Below, in pieces: positions 19,303 through 27,292 of a DNA stretch of 55,309 nucleotides. The position numbers were made by a program, and so were the translations under genes. The stretch is from Pseudomonadota bacterium (lineage in GTDB: Bacteria > Pseudomonadota > Alphaproteobacteria > Sphingomonadales > Sphingomonadaceae). Below the pieces are notes generated by a model. The model did no database searches and was not told the DNA's origin. It saw only the letters and a list, made by a program, of their open reading frames with translations. The stretch spans positions 1 to 55,309 of the forward strand of contig CAUJJI010000240.1 of the NCBI GenBank assembly GCA_963205265.1, given 5' to 3'. Numbering within the stretch: the first letter of the stretch is position 1; each line of letters begins with the position of its first letter.

Positions 19303-20747
19303 CCGGGCGATCTCCCATTCCCCTGCGGCAAATCCCGACCGTCCTGCCGCCGGCAGCGGCCGCGATCGTCTGCCTGCTCGGCTTCGCCTTGCTCGAGGCC
19401 GGCATGGCGCCGTCGCCGCCCGGCGGTTCGCAGGCGCTGCTGGCGGGCCAGGCATTGCTGGGAGCGGCCGACAAGCTGGGCGCGGGGCAGATCGTCGCGG
19501 CCTATCCGCCGCTCGCGCTGCTGCCGCTGGTCCTGCTGCAGAAGCTGACCGGCCTGAGCGGGACGGGTGCCGCCTCGCTGCTTTCGGCGGGACTCGCCGG
19601 ATGCCTCTCCGGCACCTGGCTTCGTGCGCTGCTTCTCGCGGGGATGCGGCCTGCTGCCTCGCTGGCTGTCGTCCTGCTGCTGGTGCTCAGCCCGCCATTC
19701 CTGCAGGCCCAGGCCGAAGGGCCGGAAGCCATGATCGCGCTGGCCGCCGCCTGGCTGCTCGCGCTGAGCGCCTTTTCCATGCGCGGCCGCGGCGGCGTCA
19801 ACGATCTCATGCTCTGCTCTGCCTCGCTGCTGGTGCTGGTCTTCGCCGGGCCGGCCGGAGCCTTGCTCGCCCTCGCCGCCCTGCCGTTCCTGCCGCTGGT
19901 CATGCCTGCCGACATCGAGGCGCGGTCTTGGCCCGGCATCTACCTGATGATCCTGTTCCCCGCCCTTTTCGCCCTGCTCGGCTTCGCGCTGGTCAACTGG
20001 CTGATGCTGGGCGACGCGCTGGCCTTCCTGGCCGGCCCTGCCGAAGCCGTGCACGCGAGCGCCGGAGGATCCTGGCCGCAGGCAGCCGCGGCGATCGTCG
20101 CCGCGGTCGCAACCGCGCCCATCCTGCTGGGCCTGTTCATCCTGGCGCGGGATCGCCGGCCGATCCAGGCCGCGGCCGTCGCCCTGCTCGGGACGGCGAT
20201 CGTCTTTGCCCTGCTTGCCGCCGGGTCCGGACTGGTCTCTTCGCCGGCCGGAGCCCTGGCGCCGCTCGTCGGCCTTGCCGCTGCGGCGGCGATGCGCTGG
20301 CCGGCGCAGCAGCAGCGGGAAGCCCGCGGTGTGCTGCTGCTGGCGCTGGGCTTCATGGCCGCCGCCTTCGGCACCGTGCCGGCGTCGCGGACCGGCAGCG
20401 ACGAGCATGCCGAAGCTGAAGCGCGGCTCGGCAGGTTCCTGGCGGGGCACAGCCGCGTCCTGGTCGATGCCGCGGCCCACCCGCGGATCGTCGCCGGGCG
20501 CGGCTCGGCCGACGGCCTGATCACGGCCGGCGATACGGCTTTCGAACTGTCCATGCTGCGTCGCCGGATCGAAGCCTCTGCCCGGTCCGTCGCGGTCGCG
20601 GCGCCAGACGCTTCGCGCGATGCCGACGACGTCGGCCGCAACCTGCCCGGCTTCTATGCCGAGGGCGCACCCGGATTCCACCTGATCTACGACCGCGACG
20701 GCTGGCGCGTCTGGTCGCGCCGACCCCATGGAGACAAGTCGACATGA
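19299..20747 (+). CDS. Polytopic membrane protein, GT-C-like architecture
   Basis: A 482-residue protein with about ten hydrophobic segments up to residue 370 and a soluble C-terminal part (about 390-482). The first loop ends in AAYPPLALLPLVLL and the tail ends in FHLIYDRDGWRVWSRR, both reminiscent of PMT/ArnT-like GT-C glycosyltransferases, where a YPPL motif follows the first periplasmic loop. The acidic catalytic residue expected in that loop is not visible (PPGGSQALLAGQALL). It may be a modified or inactive relative that decorates or helps export the polymer; this is inference from context. Starts on ATGA overlap with the synthase and ends with ATGA overlap to the receiver gene. Confidence 0.55.
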   Translation: MTGRSPIPLRQIPTVLPPAAAAIVCLLGFALLEAGMAPSPPGGSQALLAGQALLGAADKLGAGQIVAAYPPLALLPLVLLQKLTGLSGTGAASLLSAGLAGCLSGTWLRALLLAGMRPAASLAVVLLLVLSPPFLQAQAEGPEAMIALAAAWLLALSAFSMRGRGGVNDLMLCSASLLVLVFAGPAGALLALAALPFLPLVMPADIEARSWPGIYLMILFPALFALLGFALVNWLMLGDALAFLAGPAEAVHASAGGSWPQAAAAIVAAVATAPILLGLFILARDRRPIQAAAVALLGTAIVFALLAAGSGLVSSPAGALAPLVGLAAAAAMRWPAQQQREARGVLLLALGFMAAAFGTVPASRTGSDEHAEAEARLGRFLAGHSRVLVDAAAHPRIVAGRGSADGLITAGDTAFELSMLRRRIEASARSVAVAAPDASRDADDVGRNLPGFYAEGAPGFHLIYDRDGWRVWSRRPHGDKST

Positions 20748-21709
20748 CACGTTCCAACCGCATCCTCGTCGTCGACGACGATCCGCAATGCGCGGCCGCG
20801 CAACGGATGATCCTGGCCTCGGGCGGCTTCGAGGACATCGCCGTCGTCCGCAGCGCGGCGGCGGCCTTCGCCGAGCTCGGCCTCGCCGACGACGCAGCCG
20901 ACCTGCCGCCGGCCGCCGACGTGATCCTGCTCGACGTGCTGATGCCGGCGCTCGACGGGATCGAGGCATGCGCCCGCATCCGGATGACCCGGCGCTATCG
21001 CGACGTCCCCATCATCATGTGCAGCGGCCTCGACGAGACCGCGGCGCTGAACCAGGCCTTCATCGCCGGAGCAAACGACTACCTGACCAAGCCAGTCCGC
21101 AAGATCGAGCTGCTCGCTCGCGTCCGCTCGGCGCTGCGATTCAAGCGCGAGCTCGACCGGCGCCGCGCCCGCGAGGCGGAGCTGCGCCGCGATCCCCACG
21201 ATGGGGCCGCGACGCGCAATAAGTTCATCGATCCCGTCACCGGGCTGCCCAACCGCATCGGCTTCGAGGTCGCCGCCCGCGAGGCGGTCGCCACGTCGCG
21301 CTCGCACGGACTCCTGGCGCTGCGCATCGCCGACATGGGGCTCCTGCAGGCCGAGGCCGGCGTCGAGGCGGCGATGGACCTGACCGCATCCGTCGCCCGG
21401 GTGATCTGCACCATGCAGGCCCCGATCGACTGGAAGCTCTACGTCATGGCCAGCGACCTCTTCCTGATCTTCGCTCCCGGAGGCTCGCCCGAGCAGCTGG
21501 CGCTGCTGGGCAAGCGGGCGGTCGCCGCGATCGACGCGCTGCGGATCGTCCACGGCCATTCGCTGGACCACGATTTCGCCCGCGTGGTCTTCGCTGCCGA
21601 TGCCGCCCGCGGCACCGACCTGCTTACGCTCCCGGCCGAACTGATCCGCTCGCTGGACGACAAGGCGGCATCGATCATGCGCCCCGCCAGGCGCCTGAGG
21701 GCGGCATGA
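20744..21709 (+). CDS. Response regulator with receiver domain and degenerate GGDEF domain
   Basis: A 321-residue regulator. The receiver domain (1-125) is complete: acidic patch Asp11-13, phosphoacceptor Asp64 in LLDVLMP, Ser94 and Lys116 in LTKP. The second domain begins with DPVTGLPNRIGFE, the standard entry of GGDEF domains, but the active-site GGDEF is replaced by ASDLF (Asp238, Phe240), so it probably neither makes c-di-GMP nor binds GTP in the usual way. No histidine kinase is adjacent. Its place inside the operon suggests it couples a phosphorelay to synthase activity through protein contact. ATGA overlaps on both sides. Confidence 0.85.
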   Translation: MTRSNRILVVDDDPQCAAAQRMILASGGFEDIAVVRSAAAAFAELGLADDAADLPPAADVILLDVLMPALDGIEACARIRMTRRYRDVPIIMCSGLDETAALNQAFIAGANDYLTKPVRKIELLARVRSALRFKRELDRRRAREAELRRDPHDGAATRNKFIDPVTGLPNRIGFEVAAREAVATSRSHGLLALRIADMGLLQAEAGVEAAMDLTASVARVICTMQAPIDWKLYVMASDLFLIFAPGGSPEQLALLGKRAVAAIDALRIVHGHSLDHDFARVVFAADAARGTDLLTLPAELIRSLDDKAASIMRPARRLRAA

Positions 21710-22488
21710 GGGCCCTGGCATCGGCATTCGCGCTCGTTCCCCTGGGAGCAGGCACCGCCCAGGCCGCGGCCTGGACGCAGCCGGCGGGCGGCGGCCAGGT
21801 CATCGTCACCGGCATCCATTCGCACAGCGACAAGGGCTTCGACGACCGGGGCAGGACGATCGAGATCGACGACTACGACAAGGACGAGGCCTATGCCTTG
21901 GTCGAGTACGGCATCACCGACGCGCTGACCGTGCTGGCGATACCCAGCCTGAGCCGGGTCGAGGTTGACGGCGCCGGCGACAAGACCGGCCTGGGCCAGA
22001 GCGAGATCGGCGCCCGCTACCGTCTGGCCGCGACCGGGGCCGCGGTATTCTCGCTCCAGGGATCGCTGCGCGTCCCGGGCAGGAAGCGGCGCGACAGGGT
22101 CGCCCAGATCGGCGCCACCGATACCGAAGTCGACTTGCGCGCGCTGGCCGGGTGGAATTTCAAGCTCGCCCGTCACGACGGCTTCGCCGACGTCCAGGGC
22201 GCCTATCGCATGCGCAACGGCGGCCCGCCGAACGAGTTCCGCCTCGACGCGACGCTGGGCCTGCGCCCGGCGAAGCGGCTGCTGGTGATGGCCCAGTATT
22301 TCCATGTCCGCTCCGACGGCGCGGGGACCGCAGGCTTCGGCAAGCACCGCTACAGCAACCTCTACCTCAGCGGGGTCTACGACCTGGGCGCGAGATGGTC
22401 GCTGCAGCTGGGCCACATCGCCACGCTGAGCGGCCGCAATGCCCTGCGCGAACGAGGCCTCGCCGCGGCGATCTGGCACAGGTTCTGA
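21706..22488 (+). CDS. Outer-membrane beta-barrel protein
   Basis: A 260-residue protein with a short signal peptide (residues 1-20, ending AQA) and alternating amphipathic strands such as AYALVEYGITDALTVLAIPSL, SEIGARYRLA and LYLSGVYDLGARWSLQLGH. The last residues HRF end in phenylalanine, as is usual for Omp85-assembled barrels. It resembles the broad MetA-pathway outer-membrane family. As the last gene of the operon, coupled by ATGA, it is the likely exit pore or outer-membrane partner of the polysaccharide system, in place of BcsC/NfrA. No TPR domain is present. Confidence 0.72.
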   Translation: MRALASAFALVPLGAGTAQAAAWTQPAGGGQVIVTGIHSHSDKGFDDRGRTIEIDDYDKDEAYALVEYGITDALTVLAIPSLSRVEVDGAGDKTGLGQSEIGARYRLAATGAAVFSLQGSLRVPGRKRRDRVAQIGATDTEVDLRALAGWNFKLARHDGFADVQGAYRMRNGGPPNEFRLDATLGLRPAKRLLVMAQYFHVRSDGAGTAGFGKHRYSNLYLSGVYDLGARWSLQLGHIATLSGRNALRERGLAAAIWHRF

Positions 22489-22596
22489 GACGCTCGGGCA
22501 AGCCCGCCCATCTTGCGGCGCAGAGCGGTGCGGTGCATGGCTTCGGGCAGAAGCCCGCGCTGCGACCGGGCCGGATTCGCCGTAAAGGAGATGGGG

Positions 22597-23460
22597 ATGA
22601 GGATCTGCCGGTTCACGCTCAACAGCGACGCCTCGGCGCAGCCGCGCGTGGGAGTCGTCGAGGACGACGGCATCCACGACGTCACCGCGATCACCGACAG
22701 GCTGCCGCCGCTGCGCTGGCCGGTGCCGCCGGGCGACCAATTCATCGCCGCGCTTCCGCAGCTGCGCCCGCAGATGGCCGAACTGGCGCGCAGCCAGCCG
22801 GCCATTGCGCTCGACGCGGTGAGCCTGCTGTCCCCGGTCGCCAATCCCAGCAAGTTCGTCTGCGGCGCGGGCAACTGGAACCACATGGGCGCGCCCTTTG
22901 GCATGATCGGCTTCATGGGCAAGGCGCCGACTGCGCTTGCCGGCCCGGGTGCGAGCCTGCAGATCCGCTGGCCGGACCGGACGACGGTCCACGAGCCGGA
23001 ACTGGCGATCGTCATCGGCCGCGAGTGCGTGAACGTCAGCATGGAAGAAGCGCTCGACCATGTCGCCGGCTATGCCTGCGCTTTCGATTCGACGCTCAAG
23101 CCGGAGCGCGAGGACTGGGCCTTCTGCAAGTCGTTCGACACCTACGGCACGATCGGCCCCTGGATGGTGACCGCCGACGAGATCCCCGATCCGTCGTCGC
23201 TGTCCTACAGGTTCTGGATCGATGACGACCTGCGCGGCGAGCGCAGCTTCGCCGACCTGACCGGCAGCCCGGCCGAGATGATCGCTTTCGCCTCGACCTC
23301 GATGACGCTCTATCCGGGCGACCTGATCCTCTCCGGTGCGGCCGACGTCGGGCCGGTGCAGGTCGGGGAGACGATGACAATGGAAATCCCCCGGATCGGG
23401 CGGATGTCGGTCAAGGTGGTGAGGTCCGCGCACGCGCGAACCGCTCCCTGGGGCGCCTGA
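22597..23460 (+). CDS. Fumarylacetoacetate hydrolase family protein
   Basis: A 287-residue FAH-fold hydrolase/decarboxylase, typical of the late steps of aromatic degradation. Metal ligands are visible as Glu133-x-Glu135 (HEPELAIVIG) and Asp164 in CAFDSTLK, with Lys178 and FDTYGTIGPW following, as in the family. AAAGGAG at 22584-22590 favours the ATG at 22597 over the one at 22591, which would abut it. Single gene after the polysaccharide operon and facing the TetR gene; it probably belongs with the catabolic region to the right. Confidence 0.88.
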   Translation: MRICRFTLNSDASAQPRVGVVEDDGIHDVTAITDRLPPLRWPVPPGDQFIAALPQLRPQMAELARSQPAIALDAVSLLSPVANPSKFVCGAGNWNHMGAPFGMIGFMGKAPTALAGPGASLQIRWPDRTTVHEPELAIVIGRECVNVSMEEALDHVAGYACAFDSTLKPEREDWAFCKSFDTYGTIGPWMVTADEIPDPSSLSYRFWIDDDLRGERSFADLTGSPAEMIAFASTSMTLYPGDLILSGAADVGPVQVGETMTMEIPRIGRMSVKVVRSAHARTAPWGA

Positions 23461-23487
23461 CGCCGGGGAGCCCGGCGGCCGGCGTCG

Positions 23488-24150
23488 TCAATCGTCGCCG
23501 GGCGCCGGCTTCCCCGCGAGCATGGCCGCGGTCGGGGCGGAGGGCAGCGCCGAGAGCGCGCCGGTAACCATGTCGATGAGATTGGACGTGATCAGCGGCA
23601 AGTCCTCGTGCGCGAGTTCGCCGGTGTCGAGCTGGTGCTCCGCCATCGCCAGTACGCCATGGACGACGTTGATGAGGTAGCGCATGCGCATGGCGCGGAT
23701 CGCGGCCGGCAGAGCAGCCAGGTTCGCCTCGATCCGATCGTAGATCTCGACTCCCGCCGGCGACAGGCTTCGCGCCAGCGCATAGCCGTCGTGATAGCGC
23801 TCGTACTGCTGGATGAACCGCAGGTAGTGATTGCCTTCGGCCCGCGGCTTCAACTCGTCCGCCAGAGTGGCGATCATCACCTCTAGGTAGAAGCGCAGGT
23901 CCCTGGCGCCGGCTTCGGCATCGAGCAGCCGCCGGCGGCGGCAGTCGAGGTCGCGCCAGCGGTGCTCCAGCACCGCGTAGACGAGCCGGTCGCGCGAACC
24001 GAAGTGATAGTGGGCGGCGGAAATGTTCTTCTGCTGGGCGGCCTGGTTGATCTGCCGCAGCGACACGCCGGCGATGCCATGTTCGGCGAACAGGCGCTCC
24101 GCCGCATAGATCAGCGCCAGCTCGCTCGACAGGCGGCCGCCCGAGCGCAT
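23488..24150 (-). CDS. TetR family transcriptional regulator
   Basis: A 220-residue regulator. The N-terminal helix-turn-helix is recognisable: ALIYAAERLFAEHGIAGVSLRQINQAAQQKNISAAHYHFGSRDRLVYAVL, which ends in the conserved YHFGS(K/R) segment. The C-terminal ligand-binding part is helical and unassigned. Start is uncertain: ATG at 24150 is chosen, with GTG at 24168 as alternative. It converges on the FAH gene and may control part of the catabolic region, including the palindromic sites described separately; the target is not shown by sequence. Confidence 0.87.
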   Translation of the reverse strand: MRSGGRLSSELALIYAAERLFAEHGIAGVSLRQINQAAQQKNISAAHYHFGSRDRLVYAVLEHRWRDLDCRRRRLLDAEAGARDLRFYLEVMIATLADELKPRAEGNHYLRFIQQYERYHDGYALARSLSPAGVEIYDRIEANLAALPAAIRAMRMRYLINVVHGVLAMAEHQLDTGELAHEDLPLITSNLIDMVTGALSALPSAPTAAMLAGKPAPGDD

Positions 24151-24410
24151 CGTTGCCGACTTGCTCACGATGACATTCGCCGAAGTTCGACGCCTGCGGT
24201 CGGCATCCGGGCATCCTCTCAATTCGCTGCGGGAGCCGGCGTTATTTGCAGGAAAATGGGGGACTTAGTCAAATCCCGCCGGTTTCGATCACTTCCGAAC
24301 GAAGCAGAGGCGCTTGCCGGTGCATTTGCCGAAACAGGATCAATATAGGTGAAGCGCCCTATGGACCTGCATCGGACCCGAACGTAAAAAATCGCATCGG
24401 AGTCGTGCAG

Positions 24411-24545
24411 ATGAAAGAAAGCGCCGGCAAGGATCCCCGGATCGGCCTGCGGTCCAGGATAGCGATAATCCTGTGCTTGGCATTCCTGTCCTGGCTATTG
24501 GTATTTTCCGCTATGTGGATCGTCGCATTGCTTGTCCGACTCTGA
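24411..24545 (+). CDS. Small single-span membrane protein (hypothetical)
   Basis: A 44-residue reading frame starting ATG at 24411 with a charged N-terminus (MKESAGKDPRIGLRSR) followed by a hydrophobic span IAIILCLAFLSWLLVFSAMW. Small proteins of this layout are common in alphaproteobacteria and mostly have no function assigned. No clear ribosome site is seen. It lies in the otherwise empty gap (24151-24621) between the TetR gene and the acyl-CoA dehydrogenases. Confidence 0.45.
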   Translation: MKESAGKDPRIGLRSRIAIILCLAFLSWLLVFSAMWIVALLVRL

Positions 24546-24621
24546 AATGGAACACAAATAGCCGAGCAGGTCTCCGGAATCCTGTCCGACAACTGCGATC
24601 TCGTCTTGGCAGGCGCATCGC

Positions 24622-25878
24622 TCAGCCGCGCTTGGGGCCTCGCGGCACGTCGCGGAAGGGCACGTTCCTGTCACCCGAAGGCTCGCGCGGCATGCCGAGG
24701 ACTCGCTCGCTGATGACGTTGCGGGCGATCTCGGTGGTGCCGCCGCCGATGCAGGACACCTGCCGCATCAGGAAATCCATGCCCTGGGCGCCGGTCGCCT
24801 CCTCTTCCTCCTCCGTCCAGCCGGCCGCCGTGGAGCCGGCGAGATCGAAGGCGATCGTCTTCTGCCGTGCATAGGCCATGCCGCGAAACAGGCGGTCGAT
24901 CGCCGAGCTGTCGGTATTGCCTTTCCCCGAAGCCGCCGCCGCGGCAAGCCGGCGCTGCAATTCGTGCGTGACGATCTCGAGCGCGCGGGCTTCCCCGATC
25001 AGTTCCTGCGCCGCCGGATCCTCTAGGCGACCGGCCTTGCGCGCGATGGCGACCGGGGTCGGCCCTTCGGCAGCCGCGCCGCTCAGCCCGATCGGCCGGG
25101 TGACGTAGGGCGAATTGTGGCCGATCCGCTCGTGGTACATCCAGCGGGTGCCGACGGTCCAGCCGGCGTCGATCTCGCCCATCCGGTCGCTGTCGGGGAT
25201 GCGGACGTCGGAGAAGAATTCCTGGCACGCCTCGGATTCGCCGTTGAGGCGTTCGATGCGGTGGATCTCGATGCCCGGCTGGTGCAGCGGCAGCAGGAAC
25301 ACGGTGAGCCCCTGGTGCTTGGGCACGTTCCAGTTGGTGCGCGCCAGGCACAGGCCCCAGTCGGCCCACCAGGCGCGCGAGGTCCAGACTTTCGAGCCGT
25401 TGAGGATCCAGTCGTCGCCGTCGCGGACGGCGGCCGTGGTCGCGCCGGCCACGTCCGAGCCGCCGCCGGGCTCGGACAGCATCTGCACCCAGACTTCCTC
25501 CCCCTTGAGGATCGCCGGGATATGCCGCGCCTTCTGCTCGGGCGTGCCGTATTCGAGCAGCACCGCGGCGCAGGGCGAAAAGGTCGGCACGGCGAAGCGC
25601 GAGGGGAACTCGTGGCCGGCGAGTTCCTCGTTGAAGGCGCGCTGATGCGCCGGGGTCAGGCCCTGCCCGCCGTACTCGCGCGGAAAGCACAGGCCGGCGA
25701 AACCGCCGTCGAACAGCTTGCGCTGCAGCGCCCGGTCGCGGGCGACGGCGACGAGCTCCTCCTCGTCGTTCTCGCAGTTCTGGTCGAGGTCCCAGGGCTG
25801 GATCGGGCCGAAGTTCTCCGTGATCCACTGGCGCGCGCGCAGGCGGAAGTCCTCGACGCTTTCGATGTCATCGCTCAC
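24622..25878 (-). CDS. Acyl-CoA dehydrogenase, subunit of probable heteromeric pair
   Basis: A 418-residue FAD-dependent acyl-CoA dehydrogenase. FAD/substrate motifs include MLSEPGGGSDVAGATT, LNGSKVWTSRAWWADWG and the C-terminal GGGTTEIARNVISERVLGMPRE. The GTG start overlaps the TGA of the upstream dehydrogenase gene (GTGA). Two-gene ACADs arranged like this form alpha2beta2 enzymes in steroid side-chain and similar pathways (known for FadE-type enzymes), so the two products probably work together. Substrate unknown. Confidence 0.93.
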   Translation of the reverse strand: MSDDIESVEDFRLRARQWITENFGPIQPWDLDQNCENDEEELVAVARDRALQRKLFDGGFAGLCFPREYGGQGLTPAHQRAFNEELAGHEFPSRFAVPTFSPCAAVLLEYGTPEQKARHIPAILKGEEVWVQMLSEPGGGSDVAGATTAAVRDGDDWILNGSKVWTSRAWWADWGLCLARTNWNVPKHQGLTVFLLPLHQPGIEIHRIERLNGESEACQEFFSDVRIPDSDRMGEIDAGWTVGTRWMYHERIGHNSPYVTRPIGLSGAAAEGPTPVAIARKAGRLEDPAAQELIGEARALEIVTHELQRRLAAAAASGKGNTDSSAIDRLFRGMAYARQKTIAFDLAGSTAAGWTEEEEEATGAQGMDFLMRQVSCIGGGTTEIARNVISERVLGMPREPSGDRNVPFRDVPRGPKRG

Positions 25879-27011
25879 GCGGCTTGCTCCCGTTCGATCT
25901 GGATGGCGGCGAGAAGGCGGCGGTGCTCGGCCGGCGTGCCGTAGAGCAGGCGGTCGAGCGTGACCCGGCGCAGGAAGAAATGCAGGTCGTGCTCGTAGGT
26001 GACGCCGATGCCGCCGTGGAGCTGGACGCAATCCTGCGCCAGTTCAGGGCCCCATTCGCCGATATAGGCCTTGGCCGCACTGGCGGCTTCCTGTGCGAGA
26101 TCGGTCCGGTCGGCGACCGCCTCGGCAGCCGCGTCGCTGACCGCATGGCTCGCTTCCAGCCAGCTCTTCATGTCCGCAAAGCGGTGCTTGAGCGCCTGGT
26201 AGGAGGCGAGAGCCCGGCCGAAGGTATAGCGGTCGAAAGCCCAGTCGAGCGTCATCTGGAACGCGGCGTCCATCGCCCCGACGGACTCCGCGGCCAGGAT
26301 CACCGCGGCATTCTGCAGCTGCTGGGCCACTGCCGCGTCGGCATCGGCTTGGCGGCCGACCAGGAACGCTCGGGGTACCTTGACGCCGTCCAGAGTAACG
26401 CTGGCGAACCGGCGCGTGACGTCGAGGCCCTTGAGCGGCCGGATCTCGATCCCCGCCTCGCCGGCCGGCACCAGCACCTGGCTCATCCCCCCGTCGCTGC
26501 GGCCGGTGACGAGCAGCCAGCCCGCCTGCCGCGCCGATTCGACCGGACGGACCGTGCCGTCGATGACGACGTCGTCGCCTTCGCGGCGGATGGTCACGCT
26601 CGCCTCGTCGGGCCGCTGCCAGGGCGCCGCGCCGAGGCAGGAAGAGGCGATCGCCTTCCCCGCCAGGATCTCGGCCAGGGCGGCACGCTGGACGTCGCCT
26701 TCCTGGCCGGACAGCGCAGCGGCGACGACGTTGCAATCGACCAGCGGACCCGGTGCGGCATGGCGACCGAATTCGTAGGCGATCAGCGCCAGGTCGACCG
26801 CTCCCCTGCCGCTGACGCTGCCGCCGCCGTCTTCCTCGGCGACCAGCAGCGAGGTCCAGCCCAGTTCGGCGCCGGTCGCCCAATAGCCCGGGTCGAAGCC
26901 GGCAGGATCGTCGCGATCCTTGCGCAGCCGGCTCAGCGGAACCTGGTCACCCAGGAAGCGCGCGGTGGTATCGCGCAGCAACTCCTGGTCCGAAGTCAGT
27001 ACGTGCCACAT
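25875..27011 (-). CDS. Acyl-CoA dehydrogenase, partner subunit
   Basis: A 378-residue, more divergent acyl-CoA dehydrogenase-fold protein. The C-terminal motif QLHGGIGVTYEHDLHFFLRR carries the Glu and Arg seen in catalytic relatives, while the middle FAD-binding region is short and poorly conserved. It is the promoter-proximal gene of the pair, with ATG at 27011 and stop overlapping the next start by four bases. Transcribed divergently from the amidohydrolase at 27293, across an intergenic region holding a palindromic operator-like site. Confidence 0.9.
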   Translation of the reverse strand: MWHVLTSDQELLRDTTARFLGDQVPLSRLRKDRDDPAGFDPGYWATGAELGWTSLLVAEEDGGGSVSGRGAVDLALIAYEFGRHAAPGPLVDCNVVAAALSGQEGDVQRAALAEILAGKAIASSCLGAAPWQRPDEASVTIRREGDDVVIDGTVRPVESARQAGWLLVTGRSDGGMSQVLVPAGEAGIEIRPLKGLDVTRRFASVTLDGVKVPRAFLVGRQADADAAVAQQLQNAAVILAAESVGAMDAAFQMTLDWAFDRYTFGRALASYQALKHRFADMKSWLEASHAVSDAAAEAVADRTDLAQEAASAAKAYIGEWGPELAQDCVQLHGGIGVTYEHDLHFFLRRVTLDRLLYGTPAEHRRLLAAIQIEREQAA

Positions 27012-27198
27012 GTGAAGACCGGATCGCTCCCTCGCCTATGCCGCCGTGATCGACGGTCCGGGCCATATGAGAATGCAACGCGCGCGGTGTCAAACGGGCA
27101 TTGCCCCGCCGCCGGACCGGACGGGACGGCAAAGGCGCGGAAAACGGCGCAAACTGCGCCTCAGGACAACTCGCCTTCAGACCGGGACAAGGGCTAGA

Positions 27199-27217
27199 TT
27201 GATTCGCATCAAAGATT
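27199..27217 (-). promoter_or_regulatory. Palindromic operator-like site, copy 1
   Basis: Read on the minus strand this is AATCTTTGATNNNNATCAA, with core TTGAT-N4-ATCAA. The same 19-base pattern occurs at 34378-34396, identical at 16 of 19 positions. It lies between the divergent acyl-CoA dehydrogenase and amidohydrolase genes, 76 bases before the latter. The remainder of the 27012-27292 gap shows no gene. Confidence 0.6.
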
Positions 27218-27292
27218 GGAAGCCCCCCAGCCCGCAAGTTCAGCCTGATAGAAATGAAACCCGCGTCTCGCGGGCGGGACAGGCGCAATTCC

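Noticed and set aside
20744..21709. Calling the receiver protein an active diguanylate cyclase
   Set aside because: The GGDEF site reads ASDLF, so catalysis is unlikely.
16381..22488. Annotating the operon as cellulose synthase bcsA/bcsB
   Set aside because: The GT2 lacks a C-terminal PilZ domain, the BcsB-like protein is half length, and there is no BcsC-type TPR-barrel or BcsZ cellulase.
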